Of a stretch of DNA of 64,000 bases, positions 36,038-44,369 are shown one piece after another. This DNA is from Anaerolineae bacterium (GTDB taxonomy: Bacteria; Chloroflexota; Anaerolineae; 4572-78; J111): contig JAFGNV010000008.1 of assembly GCA_016926805.1 (NCBI GenBank), positions 1 through 64,000 on the forward strand, written 5' to 3'. Within the stretch, counting starts at the first letter, position 1; every line of letters starts with the position of its first letter. The notes under the pieces were generated by a model. That model was not told the origin of the DNA. It worked only from the letters and a program-made list of their open reading frames with translations, and did not search any database. Both the position numbers and the translations under genes were made by a program.

Positions 36038-37615
36038 ATGACAAAGACAATCTTATATACCAGGGTTTCAACCGACGATCAAAAAGATAAAGGCGTTAGC
36101 TTGGACGTGCAATCTTCTAAAGTCCAAGCCTACGCCACTCTTAACGATATGCGGGTGATTGCTGAATTTGCCGACGATTTTAGCGGGACTAAATTAGAAC
36201 GCCCGGCATTTAAGAAGGTTTTGGCTTTGCTCAGAGAGGGCAAAGCCAAAGCCCTTGTTTGTTATGATAATGACCGGCTGACCCGTAACCCCACAGATTA
36301 CATGTTACTGCGTGACGAATTTGCTCAACTTGGGGTAGAATTGCACTATGTAACCCGTGGTAAAATTAACCTAAACGACGAGATCATGCAGGGGGTTGAG
36401 GATTTTCAAGGCCGGTTTGCTAAACAATGGCTCAAAAAGATTGTGCAGGGTTGCACCGATGGCCGCCGGGAGAAGGCCAGACAAGGCGGGTATATGGGCC
36501 ACGGTCAAACGCCTTATGGTTACGATGTGGTCAAGGATGGAAAATTGTTCAAACTGGTCATAAACGAGGGTGAAGCCGAAATAGTCCTCTTAATTTTCAG
36601 ACTGTATGTTTTTGGTGATGAGTCCGGCCCAATGTCAATTAAAGAGATCGCCAACCATCTCAATTTGTTGAGTATTCCCCCTGCAATCAGCAAGCGCAAT
36701 GATGAACGCAAGGCGTCAAGATGGCAGGTCTGGCGAATTGCGGACATTTTGAAAAGTCGGGTTTACTTGGGCGAATGGTATTACGCCAAAGACAGTGACA
36801 ACCCCATTAAGGTCAGTATACCGGCAATTGTTGAACAAGAAATTTTTGACGCAGCCAGCGCAAGACGCATTAAAAACAAAAAGGGGTTCAGAGCGACACG
36901 GATCGGGACACATCAAGCCCTGGTGCGTGGTTGTGTTGTTTGTGGGCATTGCGGATATGCTATGTATGCGATGACGACCAAAACCAAAACGGGCAAATAT
37001 TACACTTATTATGTTTGCGGGTGTGCTAAGGGAGTCCAGTATAACGGTACGTGTGAAAATCGTCATCACTTTAACGCCCAACGTATTGACGCCGATATTT
37101 GGCAACGACTCAAGGGTTTATTGACTGATAAGGATAAATTTGATCGGGCAATTGATGAACTTAATCAGAATTATGATACCCAAAATCAAGAAATTATTGA
37201 CGAATTAAACCGGGTTGAAACCAGTATAGCCAAGCGCAACAAAGAACTTGAAAAGGCCGTTGATGGCTGGATCAGCATGGAAAAAGGCACTACCACTAAA
37301 GAATATCTCAAAAAACGATGTGACGAAATTGAACTTAATTTGGCTGAATTGCAAGCCAAAAAAGAAAAATTGCAAGGCCGGTTAAGTGGGCAACGATTGA
37401 CACAAGATAGAGTTACTAGCTTGTCTCAAACCGTTTTAAGTATCGGGAGGGGACTCGAAAAGGCAGATCATATCTTTGAGGCAAGGCGTCAACTTGTAGC
37501 CGACATTTTTAACGTCAAAGTTGCCTTATCATTCGATGGTCAAGAGGACATCCAGGCTACTTGTGAACTTGGCCCATTAGAGAATTATGAGCCGTGTCGG
37601 TCAATTCTTCAATAG
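36038..37615 (+). CDS. Large serine recombinase (site-specific integrase)
   Basis: 525 residues. The resolvase catalytic domain (about 1-150) has the nucleophile Ser11 in LYTRVSTDDQ and the CYDNDRLTRNPTDY motif. A recombinase domain (about 165-270) and a zinc-ribbon domain follow, with cysteines in GCVVCGHCGYAM and YYVCGCAKGV, then a long coiled coil (NRVETSIAKRNKELEKAVDG). These parts identify a large serine integrase. The stop codon TAG (37613-37615) is supplied by host DNA: the coding region crosses attR. In an excised circle the frame would run on from CRSIL through EYTDTAPKLSYLIF for 27 residues to a TAA at 27774-27776. Confidence 0.95.
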   Translation: MTKTILYTRVSTDDQKDKGVSLDVQSSKVQAYATLNDMRVIAEFADDFSGTKLERPAFKKVLALLREGKAKALVCYDNDRLTRNPTDYMLLRDEFAQLGVELHYVTRGKINLNDEIMQGVEDFQGRFAKQWLKKIVQGCTDGRREKARQGGYMGHGQTPYGYDVVKDGKLFKLVINEGEAEIVLLIFRLYVFGDESGPMSIKEIANHLNLLSIPPAISKRNDERKASRWQVWRIADILKSRVYLGEWYYAKDSDNPIKVSIPAIVEQEIFDAASARRIKNKKGFRATRIGTHQALVRGCVVCGHCGYAMYAMTTKTKTGKYYTYYVCGCAKGVQYNGTCENRHHFNAQRIDADIWQRLKGLLTDKDKFDRAIDELNQNYDTQNQEIIDELNRVETSIAKRNKELEKAVDGWISMEKGTTTKEYLKKRCDEIELNLAELQAKKEKLQGRLSGQRLTQDRVTSLSQTVLSIGRGLEKADHIFEARRQLVADIFNVKVALSFDGQEDIQATCELGPLENYEPCRSILQ

Positions 37616-37623
37616 CCCAACCA
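37594..37623. other. attR of the integrated element
   Basis: Element arm GTGTCGGTCAATTC (37594-37607), TT core (37608-37609) and host arm CAATAGCCCAACCA (37610-37623). Joined to the attL element arm it forms an imperfect inverted repeat centred on TT; symmetry continues weakly 9 nt further on each side (6/9). Confidence 0.8.
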
Positions 37624-37946
37624 CCAACTCGTTCCTGGTGATTTACGTTGCGATTGTGGACGCCAACGAGATTCCCATTGGCGATATGAGAATTGTCGGC
37701 ACTCGATTGGATCACAACCTCATCTATGAGAGTCCCCTATCAACGTGGTATTTTGAGGGCTACAATGCGCCGGGCCAGGTCATAAAAACCGGCAACGTGA
37801 AATTTGAGCCACCTGGCGGTATCGAAACCACCTCTTGGGTATTGCACCTGGAGGATGCTCAGGGCAATCGTCATTCTGCCGAAATTCCGTTTGATACGGC
37901 TGAACATGCCAAACAATGGTATTTTATCAAACTGAAACGGAAGTAA
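37610..37946 (+). pseudogene. 3' part of the split lipoprotein gene
   Basis: Encodes the C-terminal globular domain: FNSPTTNSFLVIYVAIVDAN, EIPIGDMRIVGTRLDHNLIY, then KFEPPGGIETTSWVLHLEDA and EHAKQWYFIKLKRK. The start of this fragment lies inside attR, so it has no natural promoter or ribosome-binding site, and the frame before it is the recombinase region read in another frame. It joins 26844-27691 in frame through AEF-FNSPTTN. The domain resembles a beta-sandwich that ends many Pro/Thr-stalk lipoproteins in this lineage (recognition only). Confidence 0.82.
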
Positions 37947-37953
37947 TTCTACG

Positions 37954-38092
37954 ATGTCACATTTGAGGATGATGGTTGCAGTTATTCAACGGTAACGGGC
38001 CATTTACCGAGTTAACTCGGCCTGTCGGGTTACAGTTTCAAAACTGTAACCATCAGGTGGAGATTCCTCTCTCTGAGGCCCTAATGTGACAT
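37954..38092. repeat. 139-bp palindromic element
   Basis: ATGTCACATT (37954-37963) and AATGTGACAT (38083-38092) are perfect terminal inverted repeats. Inside are CCGAGTTAACTCGG (38007-38020, a perfect palindrome) and GGTTACAGTTT (38028-38038) with AAACTGTAACC (38041-38051). It could be a MITE-like element or a structured RNA. With the terminator at 38131 it accounts for the 37947-38249 gap; no gene is visible there. Confidence 0.7.
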
Positions 38093-38130
38093 TGTCGAAG
38101 TAGGCACAAAACTTTTTGGCTGAACTAATA

Positions 38131-38163
38131 AAAAGACGGCATCGGTTGACGCCGTCTTTTTTT
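38131..38163. terminator. Bidirectional terminator
   Basis: AAAAGACGGC (38131-38140) and GCCGTCTTTT (38151-38160) form a perfect stem. A T-tract of seven follows on the plus strand and TTTTTATT on the minus strand, serving fabF from the other side. Confidence 0.9.
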
Positions 38164-38249
38164 ACGCTGGCTCTTCTTGCTGCCTCAACCTGTTTGAGAT
38201 CAAACTCAGGTTGGCAACAAAGTAATTGGTGGTGTTCCTGCTCGAGTTC

Positions 38250-39509
38250 CTACTCGTCCCACATTTTCAGAACCACACAGGCATTTTGTCCCCCAAAACC
38301 GAACCCGTTGACCAGGGCCACCTTCACGGCAGCGGGGCGGGGGTGGTTGGGGACATAATCCAGGTCACATTCGGGATCGGGTGTTTCCAGGTTGATGGTC
38401 GGCGGAATCATCCCTTCGTGCATGGTCTTTATCGTCGTAATGGCCGAAATGGCCCCGGCGGCGCCCAGAGTATGGCCGGTCATACTTTTAATGGAACTGA
38501 TGGCTACCTTGTAAGCCGATTCACCCAGTGCCTTTTTGATGGCCGTGGTTTCGGTGGCGTCATTCATGGGCGTGCCCGTGCCGTGCGCCGCAATGTAGTC
38601 TACGTGGTGTGGCTCGAGGTTGCCGTCCTTCAGCGCGTTGCTCATGGCCTGCGCCGAACTGAGGCCATCCTCACGCGGTGAGGAGATGTGATAAGCGTCG
38701 CTGGTGAGGGCGTACCCCTTAACTTCGGCCAAAATTTTTGCCCCCCGCGCCTGCGCGTGTTCCAGAGACTCCAGAACCATCACCCCGGCTCCTTCGCCAA
38801 CCACGGTTCCGTCGCGATTCGCGTCAAACGGGGTAATGGACCGCTTGGGGGTGTCGTTGCGACGTGACAGCGCGGTCAGCCGACCAAAGGCGCTCACGGT
38901 CAGGGGGGTGATGGCGCTCTCGGTGCCGCCAGCCAGCATTACCTCGGCGTCGCCCCACACAATGCGGCGCATCGCCTCGCCAATGCCGGAAATGCCGGTG
39001 GCGCACGCCGTTACCGAAGCATTGACCGGGCCCCGAATATCGTAACGAATTGCCACAAAACAGCCGGGCATATTGATTAGCAGGGCCGGGATAGCGGCAG
39101 GGTTGACCTTTCTGGCCCCCTGTTCTTCCAAAATAAGGCGCTGCGTTTCAACTACATCGGCGCCGCCAATGGCGCTGCCAATCTCAATCCCCACCCGGGT
39201 AGGGTCTTCGAGACTAAAATCCAGCCCCGCCGCCGTAACGGCTTGCTGGGCTGCGGCCACAGCAAAATGTAAAAACGAGGCCATCCGGCGGGCATCCCGC
39301 TTATCCATATACCCCAGTGGGTCGAAATCCTTCACAAAAGCCGCAATGGCGCAGGGAAAATCGGTGGTATCAAACCGGGTAATCGGTTCCACACCGCATT
39401 GGCCCTGCATCATGGCCTGCCAGGTCGATTCAAGATCATTACCTAATGGGCTGACCATTCCCATCCCCGTGACGACCACGCGCCGTCGCTTGCCATTTTC
39501 ATTGAACAT
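38250..39509 (-). CDS. fabF: 3-oxoacyl-[acyl-carrier-protein] synthase II
   Basis: Condensing enzyme of type II fatty-acid synthesis. 419 residues with the ketosynthase triad: Cys in NASVTACATGISGIGEA, His in YIAAHGTGTPMNDATET and His in SIKSMTGHTLGAAGAI. The thiolase-fold start RRVVVTGMGMVSPLGND and the C-terminal VNGFGFGGQNACVVL are typical. Length is normal. It stands alone on the minus strand and ends near a bidirectional terminator at 38131-38160. No acpP or fabD neighbours are present; another fatty-acid gene (FabL-like) lies at 45317. Confidence 0.95.
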   Translation of the reverse strand: MFNENGKRRRVVVTGMGMVSPLGNDLESTWQAMMQGQCGVEPITRFDTTDFPCAIAAFVKDFDPLGYMDKRDARRMASFLHFAVAAAQQAVTAAGLDFSLEDPTRVGIEIGSAIGGADVVETQRLILEEQGARKVNPAAIPALLINMPGCFVAIRYDIRGPVNASVTACATGISGIGEAMRRIVWGDAEVMLAGGTESAITPLTVSAFGRLTALSRRNDTPKRSITPFDANRDGTVVGEGAGVMVLESLEHAQARGAKILAEVKGYALTSDAYHISSPREDGLSSAQAMSNALKDGNLEPHHVDYIAAHGTGTPMNDATETTAIKKALGESAYKVAISSIKSMTGHTLGAAGAISAITTIKTMHEGMIPPTINLETPDPECDLDYVPNHPRPAAVKVALVNGFGFGGQNACVVLKMWDE

Positions 39510-39680
39510 CGTCGGTTACTGTTCACTCCCTGATTTAGGTAGAATAATGCAGCAATTCTAAACGCTTTTTGATTATAAGCAAAATAACGGAAAACAGACG
39601 AAAGTAGAAACCCTTGACCCGTCCAGATGTTACGTTTTATCTGGAAATAGCTGGGGTAGCCTACTTTTACTACGGCCAAA

Positions 39681-39763
39681 TTCACCACGGAGGCACAGAG
39701 TTCACGGAGATTTTACCCTGTTAGGCTTGATTTCCTCCGTGTTCTCCGTGTTTCTGTGGTGAA
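39681..39763. repeat. Imperfect palindromic repeat (CACGGAG type)
   Basis: TTCACCACGGAGGCACAGAG begins the left arm (39681); the right arm ends TTTCTGTGGTGAA (39751-39763). The arms of about 28 nt, built of repeated CACGGAG/CTCCGTG, pair imperfectly. Such CACGGAG palindromes are common dispersed repeats in environmental genomes. The rest of the gap 39510-39890 holds no visible gene. Confidence 0.65.
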
Positions 39764-39890
39764 AATCCGGCTCGAGTTAGAATTTGTCGATTAACCAGGA
39801 CTGATACGCTATTTTGTTTTTTCCGCCGCTTGAGTTATGATTAGGGAAATTCCCTCGTCCGAAACCTTGTACTTTCAAGGAGAAGAACCG

Positions 39891-41249
39891 ATGCAAGTGA
39901 ACCCCACCATATTTAGAGCTTATGATATTCGAGGCATTTACCCTGACGAGTTGAACGAGGGGGTTGGTTATGCTGTGGGCCGGGCTTTTGTCACCTTTCT
40001 GAAACGTGATCAAGAAGTTGGCCCGGTAATAGTAGGGCGTGATATGCGCCTTTCTGGCCCGCAAATGTTCGATGCGGTAACCTGTGGCCTCATGGACCAG
40101 GGCGCGGATGTGATCAACGTCGGCATGGTCAGTACCGACCAGTACTATTACGCCTGTGCTACCCTGGGCCACGCCGGGATTATGGTCACAGCCTCACACA
40201 ATCCGGCGCAATACAACGGCTTTAAAATGGTCAAAAAAATGCCCCAATTGTTGAGTGGCGATGAAGGCATTAAGGATTTGTACAATATTATTAAAGATGA
40301 TGCTTACGCCTCGCCAACGCGTAAGGGCACGATGAGCGAGATGGATTTGAGTGAGGATTTTGTGAAGATGGTGCTGGGCCTGATTGACGGGGTGGCGTTG
40401 GCTCCGCTCAAGGTCATTGCCGACACCGGCAATGGCATGGTCGGCCCGATTCTCAGCCGGATTTATGAACGCCTGCCCTCCATTAACCTGACCGGCATGT
40501 ATCTGGACCCCGATGGCAGCCTGCCAAATCATGGCTTAGACCCTTTGCAACCGGAAAATCGAGCCGAACTGGAGCAGCGGGTAGGGGCCGAAAACGCCGA
40601 CATCGGCTTTGCTTTTGATGGGGATGGCGACCGATTTTTTACCATTGACGACCGGGGCTGCTTTGTTTCTGGTGATTTTATGACCGCTCTGATGGGCCTG
40701 TACTATTTGGAGAAATATCCCGGGGCCAACATTTTGTACGATGTGCGGGCTTCTTGGGCCGTACCCGATTTAATTAAGGCTGCCGGGGGCACACCGCTGA
40801 TGGAGCGAGTTGGCCATGCCTTTATAAAAGCTCGCATGGCCAGGGAAAATGCCGTGTTTGCCGGTGAGGTTACCGGCCATTATTATTTTAAAGATTTCTT
40901 CTTTGCCGACTCGGGGATTGTCCCTTCGCTGGTGATTCTGGAAATTCTCTCCAAAAAGAAGGCCAAATTATCTGAATTGCTCAAACCGTTGGAGGAGAAA
41001 TATTTCATCTCCGGTGAGATCAATACCCGCATCTCCGGCGACCCTAAAGCCAAAATGCAAGAATTGGCCGATACCTTTAGCGATGGCAAAATCGAGTGGT
41101 TTGACGGCATTTCGGTGACTTATGGAAACTGGCACTTTAACGTGCGGCCTTCCAACACCGAGCCGTTGTTGCGCCTGAATCTTGAAGCCATGTCAAAACC
41201 CTTGATGGAAGAAAAACGGGATCAAGTTTTAGCAATCATTCGCAGTTAA
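39891..41249 (+). CDS. Phosphomannomutase/phosphoglucomutase
   Basis: 452-residue alpha-D-phosphohexomutase interconverting hexose 1- and 6-phosphates to supply nucleotide-sugar synthesis. ATG 39891 follows AAGGAG by 8 nt; the frame upstream of it is not expected to be translated. Motifs: FRAYDIRGIYPDEL (N-terminal loop), the phosphoserine loop MVTASHNPAQYNGFKM, the metal loop FAFDGDGDRFF, the sugar-binding EVTGHYYF and the phosphate-binding RPSNTEPLLRLNLEA. This is the AlgC/ManB-like type, and the dual specificity is not resolved by sequence. It probably feeds the glycan locus downstream. Confidence 0.93.
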   Translation: MQVNPTIFRAYDIRGIYPDELNEGVGYAVGRAFVTFLKRDQEVGPVIVGRDMRLSGPQMFDAVTCGLMDQGADVINVGMVSTDQYYYACATLGHAGIMVTASHNPAQYNGFKMVKKMPQLLSGDEGIKDLYNIIKDDAYASPTRKGTMSEMDLSEDFVKMVLGLIDGVALAPLKVIADTGNGMVGPILSRIYERLPSINLTGMYLDPDGSLPNHGLDPLQPENRAELEQRVGAENADIGFAFDGDGDRFFTIDDRGCFVSGDFMTALMGLYYLEKYPGANILYDVRASWAVPDLIKAAGGTPLMERVGHAFIKARMARENAVFAGEVTGHYYFKDFFFADSGIVPSLVILEILSKKKAKLSELLKPLEEKYFISGEINTRISGDPKAKMQELADTFSDGKIEWFDGISVTYGNWHFNVRPSNTEPLLRLNLEAMSKPLMEEKRDQVLAIIRS

Positions 41250-41256
41250 TTTACGT

Positions 41257-41330
41257 CTATACTCAACAGCATTAAAAAGTAACAAGATTCTTTCGGAATT
41301 TGTGTTCTTTTATGACGCTGTTGAGTATAG
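41257..41330. promoter_or_regulatory. 14-bp perfect inverted repeat before the phosphatase gene
   Basis: CTATACTCAACAGC (41257-41270) and GCTGTTGAGTATAG (41317-41330) flank a 46-nt loop. It fills the gap between the mutase stop and ATG 41343. As RNA it would form a long stem directly in front of the start region; as DNA it could be an operator pair or a mobile-repeat footprint. Confidence 0.6.
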
Positions 41331-41342
41331 CAAGGCGCCGCC

Positions 41343-42710
41343 ATGAACCGATTGAAAATATTCAAGCAATGGTGGGAACAACTGGCTGCCCCGCCTGAAG
41401 ACGTCGAGCGAGAACTGGCCTGGCGGGGATACGTGCTCAATACCCTCCTCTTGGGGATGATTTTGTTTTCTATTCCCTTTGCCATTGCCAACTTCACCCA
41501 TTGGTTGGACGGTTTGGATGATGGTGGGGGCGTCATCGCCGCTATTTCTGGCGGTGCCGCCTTTGTTTTTATCTTGTGGGTTTCGCGAACCAAGAGTATT
41601 ATCCTGGCCATCCGATTATTGAGCAGTTTACTGGTTGTCCTGAGTTTCATTCTCAGTTTTGGCTGGGGCGTGGCCGATATTACCACTAACGCTTTTTACG
41701 TGATGGCCATTACCTTGACCAGTTTTTTGCTCCAGCATTGGTTTTTTGCCGTTGTCTCGGGTGCTTTGCTGGTAGGGTATGTGGTCATTGGTTGGGCTGA
41801 ACTGGACGGCTGGTTCACACCGCCTTTTTATACCGAGTTAGGCGGCAATTACATCAATGTGGCGGTCATCTTGCTGTTCCTGACTTTTTTGGGTTACATT
41901 ACGGCGCAGTTGGTCGATAAGGTTTTGGCAGCTCAGGTCATGGAAGCAGCGCGTCGCCAGGAACTGGAAAGTCGAACCCGAATTGCTGCCGAAGTGCAGA
42001 TGAGCATGCTGCCCGCCGAAGCGCCAATCTATGCCAGTTTTGACATTGCCGGGCAATCCCTGCCCGCGCTCAATGTTGGTGGTGACTTTTACGATTACCA
42101 TCAATTAGCCAGCGGACAACTGGCTATCATTATCGGTGATGTCACCGGCAAAGGAATGTCGGCGGCGTTGCTGATGGCCGTCACCACCGGCATGATCGAT
42201 AGCCTGATTCCTACGGCAGCAGAACCCATCGACCTGCTTCTGGTGACGGCCTCTCGTTTGCAGAAGCACAGCCAGCGCAGCGGGCTAAATGCCGCGTGTC
42301 TGGCCGCCTTCCTCAGGGAAAACGGCGACTTATGCGTGGCCAACGCCGGTTGCATCGCGCCGATCATTCGCCGCACCAATGACCGGCTTGAATGGTTGAA
42401 GGTGCGGGGACTGCCGATGGGGGTCGAAAGCGATTTTCTCCGCTACGAACAGGTCGTCACAACCCTGGAGCCGGGGGATTTGATTATCTTCACCACCGAT
42501 GGCATTGTCGAAGCGCAAAATAAACACCAGGGCATCTTGGGCTTCGACCGCCTGGAGCGCATCATCGCCTCCGGTCCAACTCATAGCGCCCAGGCGATGA
42601 AAAACTATATTTTGAATCAGGTGCAACTCTATCAACACTCGGTCGAACAGTTTGATGATATGACTGTGGTAGTGGTGCGGGTAAAAAGAGATTTGCCCCT
42701 GGTTATATAG
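41343..42710 (+). CDS. Membrane PP2C-type (SpoIIE/RsbU-like) serine phosphatase
   Basis: 455 residues: six or so transmembrane helices in residues 30-200 (LNTLLLGMILFSIPFAIANF; VAVILLFLTFLGYITAQLV), a coiled-coil linker (ARRQELESRTRIAAEVQMSM) and a SpoIIE-type phosphatase domain with metal-binding Asp residues in NVGGDFYDYHQL, IIGDVTGKGMSAAL and the C-terminal QFDDMTVVVV. RsbU-like enzymes dephosphorylate anti-anti-sigma factors in partner-switching stress pathways. No anti-sigma or STAS gene is adjacent, so the target is elsewhere. Confidence 0.9.
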   Translation: MNRLKIFKQWWEQLAAPPEDVERELAWRGYVLNTLLLGMILFSIPFAIANFTHWLDGLDDGGGVIAAISGGAAFVFILWVSRTKSIILAIRLLSSLLVVLSFILSFGWGVADITTNAFYVMAITLTSFLLQHWFFAVVSGALLVGYVVIGWAELDGWFTPPFYTELGGNYINVAVILLFLTFLGYITAQLVDKVLAAQVMEAARRQELESRTRIAAEVQMSMLPAEAPIYASFDIAGQSLPALNVGGDFYDYHQLASGQLAIIIGDVTGKGMSAALLMAVTTGMIDSLIPTAAEPIDLLLVTASRLQKHSQRSGLNAACLAAFLRENGDLCVANAGCIAPIIRRTNDRLEWLKVRGLPMGVESDFLRYEQVVTTLEPGDLIIFTTDGIVEAQNKHQGILGFDRLERIIASGPTHSAQAMKNYILNQVQLYQHSVEQFDDMTVVVVRVKRDLPLVI

Positions 42711-42794
42711 CAGGTTTTTGGCAAAACCATCAGCCAACGATGCTGCGAGTCCTTTGCGGTCTCGATCCCTCACCTGGGGAACAACAAAACCATT

Positions 42795-44318
42795 ATGAAA
42801 ATCGGCATTCTGGAATTGCTGGCCGGCCGTTTGAACCCGGTCAGTCCCGGCCAATACCTTGACCATTTTTTTGCCAGAAAGCAATACGCCTCCGTGATGC
42901 CCCAGGCTATTTCGGCCTGGTGCCGGCAAATGGGCCACGTCACCTTCTACGCCACCTACTATGGTTTGGGCGACCCCAAAAACAGGTTGCCCCCCGACCT
43001 TGACCTTGTTTTTATCTGTACCCATTCTTTTTCAGCCCCGTTAGCTTATGGCTTGGCCCGGGCTTACCAACGCGAAGGAACGCTGACCGTGATCGGCGGC
43101 CCCCATGCCAAATCGTATCCCCAGGATTGCCTGCGCTATTTTGACCTGGTAGTGTTGGAATGTGACCAAACCCTTATTGCCGACATTGTGGGCGGGCAGT
43201 TTGACCCTCCCGCCGTCATCTCCAGCCCCAGGCCCCTGGCCGAGTTGCCCTCCATTGCCGAACGCCTGCCCGAAATTCGGACGGCAACATTTTTAAAGGG
43301 TAAACCGTTTCCGGGCAGTTTTATCCCTTTGCTAACCAGTTTGGGCTGCCCCTATACCTGCGATTTTTGCAGCGACTGGAATAGTCCCTATCGCAGTCTC
43401 TCCCCTCACCGGCTCAAGGCTGATTTACAATTCATTGCCCAAAACCTGCCCGGCGTGAAATTGGCTATTTTTGACCCTAATTTTGGGGTGAGGTTTGATG
43501 AGGTGATGGGCGTCTTTGAAAGTATTCCGCCCAACCGGCGTAGCCCCTACGTTATCGAAAGTTCGTTGAGCCTGCTGAACCCAGAACGCATCAAACGCTT
43601 GCATCGCACCCGCTGTGCGGCCATGATGCCCGGCGTGGAGTCCTGGTCGGCTTATTCCCATAAAGCCGGGGTGGGTCGGGCGATTCTGTGGCGCAAACTC
43701 GAGGGGGTGGTGGAGCAGTTTTATTTACTCAAGGATTATATTCCCTATTTGGGAGTTAATTTTATCCTCGGCCTCGACCTGGATGCCGGGGATGAGCCGT
43801 TTGAATTGACCAGAGAATTTATGTATCGCACCCCCTTTGTCTGGCCTTCAATTAACATTCCTATGGCCTTTGGTGGTACGCCCCTCTTTGATACCCTTCT
43901 GGCCGGCGGACGCATTTTAAACGCCATGCCCTTTACCTTTTACACCATCCCTTACCTTACGGTGATTTTGAAAAACTACGATCCCCTCACCTATTTCCAG
44001 AAAATGGTTGACCTGTATGCCTTGTTGGCTTCCCCTGGCTGGCTGACACAGCGATTAGCCAGCATGTCCTATGGCCTGGGTAAAGCGGTGCATTGTCTGC
44101 GCACCCTGGCTGCCAGAAGCCGTCTTCAGTTGATGCGGACGATGGTGGAACAATTGCAAACCGATGCCCATTTTTATGCCTTCCACGCCGGCCAAACCGA
44201 TGTTTTGCCCCATTTTTATGCCGTTATCTACACCCGCCAATTAGGCCCATATATCGAACTGGTGCCGCTGGCCGAAAGCCGGCCAGTTCTCGACGGAACG
44301 CCGGAGATTTTAATGTAG
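42795..44318 (+). CDS. B12-binding-type radical SAM protein
   Basis: 507 residues. The N-terminal part (about 1-150) resembles a cobalamin-binding Rossmann-like domain (VFICTHSFSAPLAYGLARAY, LTVIGGPHAKSYPQD), lacking an obvious DxHxxG. The radical SAM core has the iron-sulfur cysteines in TSLGCPYTCDFCSDW, then AIFDPNFGVRFDEVM and GVESWSAYSHKAG. The C-terminal 120 residues are unassigned. Members modify lipids, hopanoids or peptides; the reaction is unknown. ATG 42795 has no strong Shine-Dalgarno. It is followed after 51 bp by proline dehydrogenase. Confidence 0.8.
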   Translation: MKIGILELLAGRLNPVSPGQYLDHFFARKQYASVMPQAISAWCRQMGHVTFYATYYGLGDPKNRLPPDLDLVFICTHSFSAPLAYGLARAYQREGTLTVIGGPHAKSYPQDCLRYFDLVVLECDQTLIADIVGGQFDPPAVISSPRPLAELPSIAERLPEIRTATFLKGKPFPGSFIPLLTSLGCPYTCDFCSDWNSPYRSLSPHRLKADLQFIAQNLPGVKLAIFDPNFGVRFDEVMGVFESIPPNRRSPYVIESSLSLLNPERIKRLHRTRCAAMMPGVESWSAYSHKAGVGRAILWRKLEGVVEQFYLLKDYIPYLGVNFILGLDLDAGDEPFELTREFMYRTPFVWPSINIPMAFGGTPLFDTLLAGGRILNAMPFTFYTIPYLTVILKNYDPLTYFQKMVDLYALLASPGWLTQRLASMSYGLGKAVHCLRTLAARSRLQLMRTMVEQLQTDAHFYAFHAGQTDVLPHFYAVIYTRQLGPYIELVPLAESRPVLDGTPEILM

Positions 44319-44369
44319 CTCAGTTTGGTGTTAGAATGTAAGGAGATGGCAGGTTAAGGAGGATTGGCC

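Larger units (their letters stand above)
27692..37609 (+). mobile_element. 9.9-kb integrative element, AICE-like, integrated in a lipoprotein gene
   Basis: The boundaries come from the split host gene and the att sites. All genes run on the plus strand, away from attL. Modules in order: two unknown genes, two small overlapping genes and a CHC2 primase-VapE-type helicase (replication); an iteron-like array, operator/promoter and excisionase-like HTH; a DUF2637/Spd-like membrane protein, a small membrane protein and a P-loop translocase ending in TTGCACG repeats (transfer); two small genes; a tyrosine integrase and a large serine recombinase next to attR. No relaxase, type IV secretion genes, capsid or terminase genes are visible. 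This fits double-stranded DNA transfer as in actinomycete AICEs, or a mobilised satellite. Confidence 0.85.

Noticed and set aside
27693-37614. AATA (27693-27696 / 37611-37614) as the crossover core
   Set aside because: AATA is shared by both junctions, but centring on the TT just before it makes the attP arms symmetric (11/14) and gives the better host reading AEFFNSP. TT is preferred; AATA remains formally possible.
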